Positions 1 through 7,317 are shown, numbered from the stretch's first letter. The stretch: 34,090 bases of DNA from Streptacidiphilus anmyonensis (GCF_000787855.1 NZ_BBPQ01000032.1:52369-86458), one strand, 5' to 3'. Numbers and translations: made by a program. The notes: generated by a model not told the origin, from the sequence alone.

Positions 1-414
1 GAGCAGGCCCGGGTCGAGTTCCGGCCCGCCGTACCGGCCCGCCGCCGGATCCGCGTCGCGACCCGCGGCCGCCAGGGCGGGCGCGGGATCGGGCAGCAGC
101 CGGGCGTCGGGGTTGCCGTCGGCGAGGTCGCGGACGCCCTCGGGGATCTCCAGGGCCGCGTAGTCGCGCGGAGTGAGCGCGGGGCGCGGCAGCACGCGGC
201 TGCCGCGGCGGCCCGCGGTCTCGATGACGCCGCGCTCGCGCAGCATCCGGTAGGCGGCCGCGACCGTGTTCGGGTTGACGCCGAGGTCGACCGCGAGGTC
301 GCGCAGCGGCGGCAGTGCGGCGCCCGGCGGGAGGACGCCGTCGGAGACGAGCGTCTCGATCTCCGCCGCGATGTCATTGGCACGCCGTGCCGTGATCCGA
401 TAATCTCCTAGCAC
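1..414 (-). CDS. MocR-type GntR regulator, N-terminal part (runs off the left edge)
   Basis: The visible 138 codons form a GntR winged helix (recognition helix region reads DLAVDLGVNPNTVAAAYRML) and then begin a second domain (EGVRDLADGNPDARLLPDP), which is how MocR proteins pass from the DNA-binding part into a PLP-dependent aminotransferase-like part. The C-terminus is cut by the window edge. I place the start at the GTG at 414, because the reading frame opens there and the winged helix follows directly. Members of this family sense PLP, amines or amino acids and often control a divergent flavin- or PLP-related gene. The gene next door, which diverges 60 bp away, encodes a PaiB-like flavin protein, so it is the probable target. 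The family is certain; the ligand is unknown. Confidence 0.85.
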   Translation of the reverse strand, partial: MLGDYRITARRANDIAAEIETLVSDGVLPPGAALPPLRDLAVDLGVNPNTVAAAYRMLRERGVIETAGRRGSRVLPRPALTPRDYAALEIPEGVRDLADGNPDARLLPDPAPALAAAGRDADPAAGRYGGPELDPGLL

Positions 415-436
415 AAAGAGAATTATGCACTAGTTC
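405..436. promoter_or_regulatory. AT-rich divergent control region with imperfect dyad
   Basis: This is the only AT-rich stretch between the MocR-type gene and the PaiB-like gene. It is bounded by CTAGCAC on the left (408-414) and GCACTAG on the right (428-434), with GCAC repeated directly about 16 bp apart. GntR/MocR proteins bind such short direct or inverted repeats. It probably holds overlapping promoters and the regulator's operator. The operator role is inference from position. Confidence 0.4.
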
Positions 437-474
437 AAACTCTCGCACCAGCCCGCACCGCCAGGGGAGCCGCC

Positions 475-1119
475 ATGCTGATCCATCCGTGGGACCACGC
501 CGACGAGTCCGCCTGGCGGCCGTGGCTGGCGGCCCGCGACTTCGGCACCCTGGCCGCCAACGGCGTGGACGGCGGACCGCCCGTCCTGGTGCCGACCCAC
601 TTCCTCTACACGCCCGGGAAGGCGGACGGAGCCGGGGACGAGGTCATCCTCCACCTCGCCCGGCCGAACCCCTTCTGGGCGGCGGTCGAGGCCAACCCGC
701 GGCTGACCCTCGCCGTCACCGACGACTACGCCTTCATCCCCGGCACCTGGCGGGCGACCCCCGAGACCGACCCGGACCACGGCGTGCCGACCAGCTACTA
801 CACCTCCGTGCACCTGATCGGCACCGGCACGGTGGTCGACGACCCCGCCGAGAAGGCGGCACTGATGAGCCGTCAGCACGCCCGCTTCCAGCCGCGCTCG
901 GCGCACGACCCGATCGTCCCGGGCGAGGCGCCGTTCGGCCGGATGCTCTCCGCGATCCGCTGTCTGCGCCTGGACGTCGAGGAGGTGCGCGCCAAGGCCA
1001 AGTACGACGACCACAAGGACGACGACCTGGCCGCCCGCGTCCGCAAGGGCCTGGGCGACCGCGCCCTGCCCCAGGACGCCGCGGTCGCGGCCCGTCTGGA
1101 CCGCGCGGCGCGCGACTGA
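475..1119 (+). CDS. PaiB-like FMN-binding split-barrel protein
   Basis: This 214-residue protein matches the PaiB / FMN_bind_2 family. It begins MLIHPWDHADE, has the barrel segment ending VLVPTHFLYTP, the HLARPNPFW and TSYYTSVHLIGTGTVV strands, and the terminal LRLDVEEVRAKAKYDDHK helix typical of the family. In Bacillus subtilis PaiB acts with PaiA as a negative regulator of sporulation and degradative enzymes; elsewhere the family is a flavin-binding protein of uncertain role. The ATG at 475 follows GGGGAG with suitable spacing. It diverges from a MocR-type regulator, a common pairing in actinomycetes, so it is likely controlled by that protein. A GC-rich stem-loop follows the stop codon. 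Confidence 0.85.
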   Translation: MLIHPWDHADESAWRPWLAARDFGTLAANGVDGGPPVLVPTHFLYTPGKADGAGDEVILHLARPNPFWAAVEANPRLTLAVTDDYAFIPGTWRATPETDPDHGVPTSYYTSVHLIGTGTVVDDPAEKAALMSRQHARFQPRSAHDPIVPGEAPFGRMLSAIRCLRLDVEEVRAKAKYDDHKDDDLAARVRKGLGDRALPQDAAVAARLDRAARD

Positions 1120-1120
1120 G

Positions 1121-1149
1121 CTCCCCGACCGGCCCGGCCGCACGGGGAG
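1121..1149 (+). terminator. Candidate stem-loop terminator after the PaiB-like gene
   Basis: CTCCCCG at 1121-1127 pairs with CGGGGAG at 1143-1149, starting at once after the stop codon, with a GC-rich loop. There is no T-run, as is usual for streptomycete terminators. Moderate support. Confidence 0.4.
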
Positions 1150-1222
1150 AGCGGCTGGGCCGGCCGGGTGATTGTCGTACCGGTCGGGGCTCCGCCTGCG
1201 TCGGATCACCACCCCCGCTCCC

Positions 1223-1228
1223 TAGGCT
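1223..1228 (+). promoter_or_regulatory. Candidate -10 element (TAGGCT) for the sugar transporter
   Basis: TAGGCT fits the TAnnnT pattern of the principal sigma factor -10 box and recurs before other genes in this window. It lies 44 bp upstream of the CTG I prefer as the transporter start, leaving a leader of about 38 nt. It lies downstream of the GTG at 1168, which argues against that start. No good -35 is visible. Confidence 0.4.
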
Positions 1229-1272
1229 TCCCAGACGGACCATCACCGCGCCGCGCACCCCGGGAGCCTCCA

Positions 1273-2688
1273 CTGTCCAGTACGCGACCGACCTCGACCG
1301 CCGCCGTCGAAGGCCATCTCGGGCACGTCGTCTTCATCGCCGCCGCGGCCGCCATGGGCGGGTTCCTCTTCGGCTACGACAGCGCCGTCATCAACGGCGC
1401 GGTGACCGGTATCCAGCACCACTTCGGCGTCGGCAACGGCGAGACCTCGCTGGTGGTTTCGGCGGCGCTGCTCGGCTCGGCGGCCGGCGCCGTCGGCGCC
1501 GGGTGGCTGGCCGACCACCTCGGCCGCATCAGGGTGATGCAGGTGGCCGCGGTGCTGTTCTTCGCGAGCGGCCTCGGCACCATGTTCCCCCCGAACATCG
1601 TGGCCCTCGGCGCCTGGCGCGTGATCGGCGGCATCGCCATCGGCATCGCGTCGGTGGTCGCCCCCGCCTACATCGCCGAGGTCGCGCCGCCGGCCGTGCG
1701 CGGGCGGCTGGCCTCGTTCCAGCAGGCGGCGATCGTGCTGGGCATCTTCATCTCACAGCTGGTCAACTACGCGCTGAACCAGGCGGCCGGCGGCAACCCC
1801 AACGACCATCTGGGCGGCATCCAGGCATGGCAGTGGATGCTCGGCGCGGAGACCATCCCGGCCCTCATCTACGGCCTGCTCTCCCTGGCCATCCCGGAGT
1901 CCCCGCGCTACCTGATCGCCTCCGGCGACCTGCCGCGCGCCAAGAAGGTGCTGACCGACGTCGAGGCGCCCGGAGTGGACATCGACGCCCGGATCAACGA
2001 GATCCAGCACGTCATGGCGACCGAGCACAAACCGAGACTGAAGGACCTGCTGGGAGGCCGCTTCGGGCTCCAGACGATCGTCTGGATCGGCATCGGCGCC
2101 TCGGTGTTCCAGCAGTTCGTCGGCATCAACGTGATCTTCTACTACTCGTCGCTGCTGTGGCAGTCGGTCGGCATCAACGCGAGCAACTCGCTGCTGATCT
2201 CGGTGTCCACCTCGCTGGTCAACATCGTGGGCACGGTGATCGCCGTGGTCCTGGTGGACCGCGTCGGACGCCGCCCGCTCGCGCTGGTCGGCTCGGCCGG
2301 CATGGCAGTGACACTGGGCATGGCCGCCTGGGCCTTCTCCTACCGCGTCGGCACGGGCACGTCCGCGCACCTGGCCAACACTCAGGCGACGGTCGCGCTC
2401 GTGGCGGCGCACGTCTACGTGCTCTGCTTCGCCTTCTCCTGGGGCGTGGTGGTCTGGGTCCTGCTGGGCGAGATGTTCCCCAACAAGATCCGCGCGCTGG
2501 CCCTCTCGGTGGCCGCGTCCGCGCAGTGGCTCGCCAACTGGCTCGTCACCGTCAGCTTCCCGACCATGGCGGACTGGAACCTCTCGGCGACCTACGTGAT
2601 CTACGCCTGCTTCGCGCTGCTGTCCATCCCGTTCGTCTACTTCTGCATCCGCGAGACCAAGGGCAAGGCCCTGGAGGAGATGGGCTGA
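1273..2688 (+). CDS. Sugar porter family MFS transporter
   Basis: This is a twelve-helix major facilitator of the sugar-porter family (XylE/GalP/GLUT-like), about 471 residues. Diagnostic motifs are GGFLFGYDSAVINGA in helix 1, ADHLGRIRVM in the first cytoplasmic loop, PESPRYL before the central loop, QQFVGIN in helix 7, DRVGRRPLALVG, and the terminal ETKGKALEEM. It should sit in the cytoplasmic membrane and import a monosaccharide or polyol with protons; the substrate cannot be read from sequence. The frame opens at a GTG at 1168, but a GGGAG Shine-Dalgarno at 1262-1266 sits 6 nt before an in-frame CTG at 1273, giving a normal N-terminus. The next ATG (1352) would cut into helix 1. No sugar-metabolism gene adjoins it. 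Confidence 0.9.
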   Translation: MSSTRPTSTAAVEGHLGHVVFIAAAAAMGGFLFGYDSAVINGAVTGIQHHFGVGNGETSLVVSAALLGSAAGAVGAGWLADHLGRIRVMQVAAVLFFASGLGTMFPPNIVALGAWRVIGGIAIGIASVVAPAYIAEVAPPAVRGRLASFQQAAIVLGIFISQLVNYALNQAAGGNPNDHLGGIQAWQWMLGAETIPALIYGLLSLAIPESPRYLIASGDLPRAKKVLTDVEAPGVDIDARINEIQHVMATEHKPRLKDLLGGRFGLQTIVWIGIGASVFQQFVGINVIFYYSSLLWQSVGINASNSLLISVSTSLVNIVGTVIAVVLVDRVGRRPLALVGSAGMAVTLGMAAWAFSYRVGTGTSAHLANTQATVALVAAHVYVLCFAFSWGVVVWVLLGEMFPNKIRALALSVAASAQWLANWLVTVSFPTMADWNLSATYVIYACFALLSIPFVYFCIRETKGKALEEMG

Positions 2689-2689
2689 G

Positions 2690-2706
2690 CCGGTCCGCCG
2701 GACCGG
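2690..2706. terminator. Short hairpin between converging genes
   Basis: CCGGTCC at 2690-2696 and GGACCGG at 2700-2706 make a perfect 7-bp stem with a 3-nt loop. It sits between the ends of the transporter gene and the convergent small gene and could stop both. It is a short stem, so support is modest. Confidence 0.4.
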
Positions 2707-2712
2707 GCCGAC

Positions 2713-2943
2713 TCAGGTGACGGTCTCCCCGAAGCGGCGGGCGATGTCCTTGAGCCGGGCCACCTCCACGTCGTGGCACTCGTGCTCACAGCCGTGCAGC
2801 TTGCCGCCGATCACGCGGACTCCGACCGCGCAGGTGTGCGACTCGCCCGGCTCCACGCCCTTGCATCCGGGCGCCAGGTACTTCTCGGGCGGCGTCCACA
2901 GGCCGCCGTACGGTTTGCCCGGGTCGGGAGTCGTCTGCGCCAT
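2713..2943 (-). CDS. Small cysteine-containing protein of unknown function
   Basis: The 76-residue product starts MAQTTPDPGKPYGGLW and ends ARLKDIARRFGETVT. It contains four cysteines and three histidines arranged as C-x11-C and later CEHEC followed by H, which could bind a metal, but I do not recognise the family. The frame stays open 18 codons further upstream; I choose the ATG at 2943 because the extra segment is basic and unlike a conserved N-terminus. No strong ribosome site is visible for either start. It converges with the transporter gene and has no obvious partner. Conserved hydrophobic spacing and a normal third-position GC bias support it as a real gene. Confidence 0.6.
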   Translation of the reverse strand: MAQTTPDPGKPYGGLWTPPEKYLAPGCKGVEPGESHTCAVGVRVIGGKLHGCEHECHDVEVARLKDIARRFGETVT

Positions 2944-3018
2944 GTCCCAAGTGTGCGTCAAATCGCCTGCGCGGAAAGGCCGAACGCGGAAGATCACCGA
3001 TCCGTGGCGGGATCGATC

Positions 3019-3024
3019 TAGGGT
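3019..3024 (+). promoter_or_regulatory. Candidate -10 element (TAGGGT), near-leaderless
   Basis: TAGGGT ends 8 nt before the ATG at 3033, so transcription would begin at or within a base or two of the start codon. The same hexamer occurs 6 nt upstream of other start codons in this window. There is no clear -35. Confidence 0.4.
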
Positions 3025-3032
3025 GTGCTGTC

Positions 3033-3344
3033 ATGACCGACGACGCACACCGCAGCGAGGAAATCGAACACCACGACACCCCCGAGGACGAGGAGCCGCT
3101 CCGGCGGCGCATCTACCTCACCAACCTCGTGGCCGGGTCGAACTGGCTGCTCCTCAACACCGACCGCGCGACGATGTCCGCGAACGGCCCGGCGCTGCGC
3201 GCCCTCAGTGGCGTCGTCGAGGCCCTGCACGAGATCGGCTGGCACCTCAACGAGCCGGACTCCGCCCGGCTCGACACCGCCCGACGCCACCTCGACGCCG
3301 CGCAGCAGCACCTGCGCGACGCCCTGGGCGCGGCCTCGGACTGA
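3033..3344 (+). CDS. Small helical protein of unknown function
   Basis: The 103-residue product has an acidic N-terminus (TDDAHRSEEIEHHDTPEDEE) followed by two or three amphipathic helices (LTNLVAGSNWLLLNTDRATM, LRALSGVVEALHEIGWHL, ARLDTARRHLDAAQQHLRDAL). I do not recognise a named domain. It has no signal peptide or membrane segment, so it should be cytosolic. The ATG lies just after a TAGGGT promoter element, suggesting a leaderless message. The small gene on its left diverges from it with 89 bp between the starts. Helical periodicity and codon bias support a real gene; function is unknown. Confidence 0.65.
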   Translation: MTDDAHRSEEIEHHDTPEDEEPLRRRIYLTNLVAGSNWLLLNTDRATMSANGPALRALSGVVEALHEIGWHLNEPDSARLDTARRHLDAAQQHLRDALGAASD

Positions 3345-3613
3345 TCGGGCCGGGGCCGACGCGGACCCCCGGGGCCGCGCCGGCCTCGCCGCAACGGCAC
3401 GGGCCCGCGACGCCGTCGGGCGAAGGCCCGCCCTGCGCCCTGGCCGGTTGCGCCCCCCGGGCCCGGCCCGCTCCGGTCAGGGTCGGCCGGCGCCGGACGC
3501 GGCCGCGTCGTCGACTGCTGCCGAGCGCCGTCAGCCGGAGGCCGGCCCTGCGCCCAGCCGGGCCTTCGGCGCGGACCCGGTTCCCGGAACCGGCGCTGGT
3601 CGGGCGGCCCGGC

Positions 3614-4333
3614 TCAGGCCTGGGCCGGGCCCTCTCCGGCGCCGCGCTCCGCCGCGGCCGCGGCCAGCAGCAGGTCCAGGGCCGCCGGGTACGCGCTCGC
3701 GTTCATGCGCGCGGAGAGGAGCCTCGCGGTGGCCGCGATGTTGGGGTGCGTCTCGGCCGGCAGGCGGGCGTAGGTCGCCTGCCAGACCGCCTCGTCCGCT
3801 TCGCGCGCCTCGACCGGGAGAGCGAGGGAGGCCGCGTCCAGGGCCGCGAAGGCGAGGGCCTGGTCGACGAAGGCGTGGTAGACCCGGACCGCGGCCGGGT
3901 CCGGGAAGCCGGCGTCGCGCAGGACGCCGAGGATGGCCTCGTCGGCCGCGATCTCGTGGGCGCGGCCGCTGACGCGGCTCGCCGCGAGGACGGCCGCCTG
4001 CGGGTGGGCGAGGTACGCGGCGTGGATCCGCAGACCGAGGTCGCGCAGGTCCGCGCGCCACTCGCCGCCCGGGGTCCAGCCCGTCATGGCGCGGTGCATC
4101 AGCTCGTCCGCGATGGCGCGGGTGAGCTCGTCCAGGCCCGCGAAGTAGCGGTAGAGCGCGCTGGCGTCCGCGCCCAGCGCCAGGCCGAGGCGGCGCGCCG
4201 TGAAGCCCTGCGCGCCGTGCTCGCGCAGCATCCGCAGCGCGGTGTCCACGATCAGGTCGTGGGTCAGCACCGTCCCCTGCTTGGTGGGGCGGCGCCGCCG
4301 CCGCTGCTCCTCCGGGACCGCGTTCTTCGCCAT
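3614..4333 (-). CDS. TetR/AcrR family transcriptional regulator
   Basis: The 239-residue product has an N-terminal TetR helix-turn-helix (about residues 24-70; key stretch GFTARRLGLALGADASALYRYF) and an all-helical ligand-binding C-terminal domain. A basic leader (QRRRRRPTK) precedes the HTH, as in many streptomycete members. It should act as a dimeric repressor released by a small ligand. It diverges from a saccharopine-dehydrogenase-like gene, and the 133-bp gap holds a perfect 19-bp dyad that overlaps candidate promoters of both genes, so autorepression and control of the neighbour are likely. A TAGGGT -10 ends 6 nt before the ATG, which points to a leaderless message. Confidence 0.88.
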   Translation of the reverse strand: MAKNAVPEEQRRRRRPTKQGTVLTHDLIVDTALRMLREHGAQGFTARRLGLALGADASALYRYFAGLDELTRAIADELMHRAMTGWTPGGEWRADLRDLGLRIHAAYLAHPQAAVLAASRVSGRAHEIAADEAILGVLRDAGFPDPAAVRVYHAFVDQALAFAALDAASLALPVEAREADEAVWQATYARLPAETHPNIAATARLLSARMNASAYPAALDLLLAAAAAERGAGEGPAQA

Positions 4334-4339
4334 GCGGCC

Positions 4340-4370
4340 ACCCTAGCCCGGCCCGCCACCCTTACGTCAA
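4340..4370 (-). promoter_or_regulatory. Promoter of the TetR gene
   Basis: On the minus strand TTGACG (4370-4365) and TAGGGT (4345-4340) are separated by 19 nt. The -10 ends 6 nt before the ATG at 4333, so the transcript probably starts at the start codon. The -35 lies inside the dyad operator, which fits autorepression. Confidence 0.55.
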
Positions 4371-4382
4371 CGCGGTTGACGT
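4364..4382. promoter_or_regulatory. Perfect 19-bp dyad, predicted TetR operator
   Basis: ACGTCAAC (4364-4371), three bases, then GTTGACGT (4375-4382) form a perfect inverted repeat with 8-bp arms. Each arm contains TTGACG on one strand, so the site also supplies a -35-like hexamer in both directions. It is the only strong dyad between the TetR gene and its divergent neighbour. Its size and position match TetR-family operators. The assignment is inference. Confidence 0.7.
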
Positions 4383-4466
4383 TTGTCGGCGCGGCGGCGT
4401 TTCATCAGGTCAGCGGCCGCTCAACCGCCCTGTTCCCTGCACGCCCGAACCATCCAGGAGTCCCTC

Positions 4467-5690
4467 ATGCGTGTGCTGCTCGTCGGCGCCGGAGGCGTCG
4501 GCACCGCGATCACGCGGATCGCCGCCCGCCGTCCCTTCCTGACCCACATGGTCGTCGCCGACTACGACCTCGCCCGCGCCGAGGCGGCGGTCGCCGCGCT
4601 CGGCCCCGACCAGGCGTCGCGCTTCAGCGCGGCTCGCGTCGACGCGAGCGACCAGGACGCCGTCGTCGCGCTGCTGCGCGCCGAGCGCTGCGAGGTGCTG
4701 CTCAACGCGACCGACCCGCGCTTCGTGATGCCGCTGTTCGAGGCGGCGCTGGCCGCCGACGCGCACTACCTGGACATGGCGATGTCCCTGTCGCGTCCGC
4801 ACCCCGAGCAGCCGCACGCGCTCACCGGCGTCAAGCTGGGCGACGAGCAGTTCGAGCGAGCCGAGGCGTGGGAGAAGGCCGGACGGGTCGCCCTGGTCGG
4901 CATCGGCGTGGAGCCGGGCCTCTCGGACGTGTTCGCCCGCTACGCGGCCGACGAGCTCTTCGACGAGATCGAGGAGGTCGGCATCCGCGACGGCGCCAAC
5001 CTGACCGTCGACGGCTACGAGTTCGCACCCTCGTTCAGCATCTGGACCACCATCGAGGAGTGCCTGAATCCGCCCGTGGTCTACGAGGCGGACCGGGGCT
5101 GGTTCACCACGCCGCCCTTCAGCGAGCCGGAGGTCTTCGACTTCCCCGAGGGCATCGGCCCGGTGGAGTGCGTCAACGTCGAGCACGAGGAGGTGCTGCT
5201 GGTCCCGCGCTGGGTGGACGCCAAGCGGGTCACCTTCAAGTACGGCCTCGGCGAGGACTTCATCGCCAAGCTCAAGACCCTGCACGCCCTGGGCCTGGAC
5301 CGCACCGAGCCGGTGACCGTCCGCTCCGCGCAGGGCCCGGTCGAGGTCTCCCCGCGCGACGTGGTCGCGGCGTCCCTGCCGGACCCGGCGACGCTCGGCG
5401 AGCTCATGCACGGCAAGACCTGCGCCGGCACCTGGGTCAAGGGCACCAGGGACGGCGCGGCGCGCGAGGTGTACCTCTACCACGTGGTCGACAACCAGTG
5501 GTCGATGCGCGAGTACGGCTCCCAGGCGGTGGTCTGGCAGACGGCGATCAACCCCGTCGTCGCCCTGGAGCTGCTGGCGACGGGCGTCTGGTCGGGGCAG
5601 GGCGTGCTCGGCCCGGAGGCCTTCCCGCCCCGCCCGTTCCTGGACCTGCTGACCGAGTACGGCTCCCCGTGGGGTCTGCGCGAGCAGTGA
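4467..5690 (+). CDS. Saccharopine dehydrogenase family oxidoreductase
   Basis: This 407-residue protein opens with a Rossmann fold (MRVLLVGAGGVGTAITRIAARR, glycine-rich loop GAGGVG at about residues 7-12) followed by a family-typical VADYDLARAEA strand-helix and LLNATDPRFVMPLFEAAL. The second half matches the C-terminal domain of the saccharopine dehydrogenase / carboxynorspermidine dehydrogenase group (GVEPGLSDVFARYAADELFDEI). These enzymes use NAD(P) on secondary-amine amino acid substrates, but streptomycete members next to TetR regulators have no settled substrate. I choose the ATG at 4467, which has AGGAG 6 nt upstream; the frame is open further left but without a ribosome site. It is probably repressed by the divergent TetR protein. 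Confidence 0.85.
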   Translation: MRVLLVGAGGVGTAITRIAARRPFLTHMVVADYDLARAEAAVAALGPDQASRFSAARVDASDQDAVVALLRAERCEVLLNATDPRFVMPLFEAALAADAHYLDMAMSLSRPHPEQPHALTGVKLGDEQFERAEAWEKAGRVALVGIGVEPGLSDVFARYAADELFDEIEEVGIRDGANLTVDGYEFAPSFSIWTTIEECLNPPVVYEADRGWFTTPPFSEPEVFDFPEGIGPVECVNVEHEEVLLVPRWVDAKRVTFKYGLGEDFIAKLKTLHALGLDRTEPVTVRSAQGPVEVSPRDVVAASLPDPATLGELMHGKTCAGTWVKGTRDGAAREVYLYHVVDNQWSMREYGSQAVVWQTAINPVVALELLATGVWSGQGVLGPEAFPPRPFLDLLTEYGSPWGLREQ

Positions 5691-5750
5691 GCTCAGCGCG
5701 CGCAGTCAGCGCAGTGAGCTCAGTCAGCAGTGGGCTCAGTCAGCGCCGTG
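5686..5750. repeat. Short CAGT/GCTCAG direct repeats
   Basis: The 60 bp after the stop codon contain repeated CAGTGAGCTCAG and related GCTCAGTCAGC words in imperfect tandem. They lie between two converging genes. No hairpin dominates. This is a simple repeat with no assigned role. Confidence 0.4.
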
Positions 5751-5801
5751 CGCGCGGTGGGCCTTCGAAGCCGGTGACACGGCCGGAGGTCCGGGCGGGC
5801 C

Positions 5802-6359
5802 TCAGAAGCGGGGCTGGCCCGCCCACCAGTTGCCGGGCGCGGTCGGGTCGGTGCTGGTCCAGAACTCCACCACGGCCGCGACGAACTCCTCCGCGTCCAG
5901 GCTCCCGTCCCGGTCCCGGTCCAGCACCGCGAAGGCCTCGACCGCCTGCTCGCGGGTGAAGCCCGCGAAGTGGCCGCGCTGGAAGAGGAAGAACTCCTCC
6001 GGGTCGACCCGGCCGTCGCCGTTCTCGTCGGCGACGGCGAGGAAGGCATGGGCCAGTCCGCCGAGGAGCACCCGCGCGGCGTCCGGCTGGTCGGCGAGCG
6101 AGCCGGTCGAGCCGACGAACTGGTCCCGCGTGATCGCGTCGACGCCGTCGGGCAGGTGCGGCGCGTGCAGTTCGCGCCAGATCGCGAGGTAGGCGTCGAC
6201 GATCCGCGCCTCCTGCGCGCCACCGGCCGGATGCCCGAGGGAGGCGGCGACGGAGCGGCCCATGCTCCGGTGGTCGGCCTCGGTGAGGCGCCCGTCCCCG
6301 TCGGCGTCGAGGTGGTCGAAGCCCCAGCCGATCTTGGCGTCGAGGAAGTCCTGGCTCAC
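5802..6359 (-). CDS. EF-hand calcium-binding protein
   Basis: The 185-residue protein has three canonical 12-residue EF-hand loops: residues 18-29 (DADGDGRLTEAD), 111-122 (DENGDGRVDPEE) and 147-158 (DRDRDGSLDAEE). Each has acidic residues at positions 1, 3, 5 and 12 and glycine at 6. A degenerate fourth hand may lie near residues 70-82. It resembles calerythrin-like actinobacterial proteins that bind Ca2+ in the cytosol and act as sensors or buffers; there is no signal peptide. The first loop ends in Asp rather than Glu, which often lowers affinity or favours Mg2+. The GTG at 6359 is preceded by GAAGGG. It has no clear operon partner. Confidence 0.93.
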   Translation of the reverse strand: MSQDFLDAKIGWGFDHLDADGDGRLTEADHRSMGRSVAASLGHPAGGAQEARIVDAYLAIWRELHAPHLPDGVDAITRDQFVGSTGSLADQPDAARVLLGGLAHAFLAVADENGDGRVDPEEFFLFQRGHFAGFTREQAVEAFAVLDRDRDGSLDAEEFVAAVVEFWTSTDPTAPGNWWAGQPRF

Positions 6360-6476
6360 GCTGCGCCCTTCGCTGTCGGTCCGTCAGCCTTCTTGTCTGA
6401 ACACGGACAGGGTAGCGGACGCGCATCGGCCGCCACCCGGATTCCGGCGGATCGCGTGAGAAGATCCATTCCAGGG

Positions 6477-6501
6477 GTCAGTTGATCCCCTGTCAGTTGA
6501 T
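6477..6501. repeat. Direct repeat GTCAGTTGAT x2 upstream of the MBL gene
   Basis: GTCAGTTGAT occurs at 6477-6486 and again at 6492-6501, a 15-bp period, just upstream of the hydrolase start at 6522. The first copy is also flanked by GGGG and CCCC, giving a possible hairpin. Direct repeats at this spacing can be regulator sites; the role is unproven. Confidence 0.45.
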
Positions 6502-6521
6502 GCGGCCTGGGGGACGACGGC

Positions 6522-7292
6522 ATGAGCACGTTCGGCATCACCTACCTCGGCGGTCCGACCGCCGTGATCGAGTACGGCGGTCTGCGGCTGCTGGTCGACC
6601 CGACCTTCGACGGGCCTCGGGACTTCCCGCTCGGGAACCGCGTGCTCACCAAGACCGTCGGCCCCGCGCTCACCGCCGCCGAGGTCGGGCCCGTCGACGC
6701 CGTCCTGCTCTCGCACGACCAGCACCCGGACAACATGGACGAGTCCGGCCGGGCCGTCGCCCTCGCCGCGCCGCAGGTCCTGTCCACGTCCTCGGCGGAG
6801 CAGCGCCTCGGCGCGCCCGTCCGCGCGCTGCCCAACTGGACCTCGGTCACGCTCTCCCGCCCCGGCGGCGGCGAGATCACCGTCACGGGCGTCCCCGCCC
6901 AGCACGGCCCGGACGGCTCCGAGCCGATCGTCGGCGAGGTCACCGGCTTCTGGCTCGCCGGCGCCGGACTGCCCACCGTCTACGTCAGCGGCGACAACGC
7001 CTCCCTGGACGTGGTCCGCCGCATCGTCGACCGCCTCGGCACGGCCGACATCGCCGTCCTCTTCGCCGGGGCCGCCCGCACCCCGCTCGTCCCCGACGCG
7101 CCCCTCACCCTCACCAGCCCCGACGCCGCCCGTGCGGCCGAGCTCCTCGCCGCGCGCCATGTCGTCCCCCTGCACTTCGAGCACTGGGCGCACTTCTCGG
7201 AGGACGGCGCCCGGCTGGACGCGGCGTTCACCGCGGCGGGCCTCGCCGACCGCCTGCACCGCCTCGCCCCCGGCGGGCACATCGCGTTCTGA
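6522..7292 (+). CDS. Metallo-beta-lactamase-fold hydrolase, UlaG-like, variant metal motif
   Basis: The 256-residue protein has the MBL fold: an N-terminal sheet (ITYLGGPTAVIEYGGLRLLVDPTFDG), the metal motif region VLLSHDQHPDN (residues 62-71), a VYVSGDNAS strand and VVPLHFEHW near the C-terminus. The classical HxHxDH motif is altered: relative to the conserved Asp70, the -4 position is Asp66 rather than His and the +1 position is Asn71 rather than His, while His68 remains. This form is seen in a set of actinobacterial relatives of UlaG-type lactonases. It is probably a cytosolic hydrolase, but metal content and substrate cannot be stated. The ATG follows a G-rich ribosome site. It is convergent with the small gene to the right. 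Confidence 0.82.
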   Translation: MSTFGITYLGGPTAVIEYGGLRLLVDPTFDGPRDFPLGNRVLTKTVGPALTAAEVGPVDAVLLSHDQHPDNMDESGRAVALAAPQVLSTSSAEQRLGAPVRALPNWTSVTLSRPGGGEITVTGVPAQHGPDGSEPIVGEVTGFWLAGAGLPTVYVSGDNASLDVVRRIVDRLGTADIAVLFAGAARTPLVPDAPLTLTSPDAARAAELLAARHVVPLHFEHWAHFSEDGARLDAAFTAAGLADRLHRLAPGGHIAF

Positions 7293-7317
7293 CGCCCGGG
7301 GCGACACCCCCGTGGCC

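Noticed and set aside
1168-1272. N-terminal extension of the sugar transporter from GTG 1168
   Set aside because: It is Pro/Arg-rich, lacks a ribosome site and lies mostly upstream of the candidate -10, whereas a good ribosome site precedes the CTG at 1273.
489-2720. Very long arginine/proline-rich open frame spanning the PaiB-like and transporter genes
   Set aside because: It is the shifted-frame shadow of two well-supported genes; its composition is typical of high-GC off-frame translation and shows no domain.
2717-5959. 1080-codon plus-strand open frame
   Set aside because: It runs antisense or off-frame through the small genes, the TetR gene and the oxidoreductase gene. High GC removes stop codons by chance.
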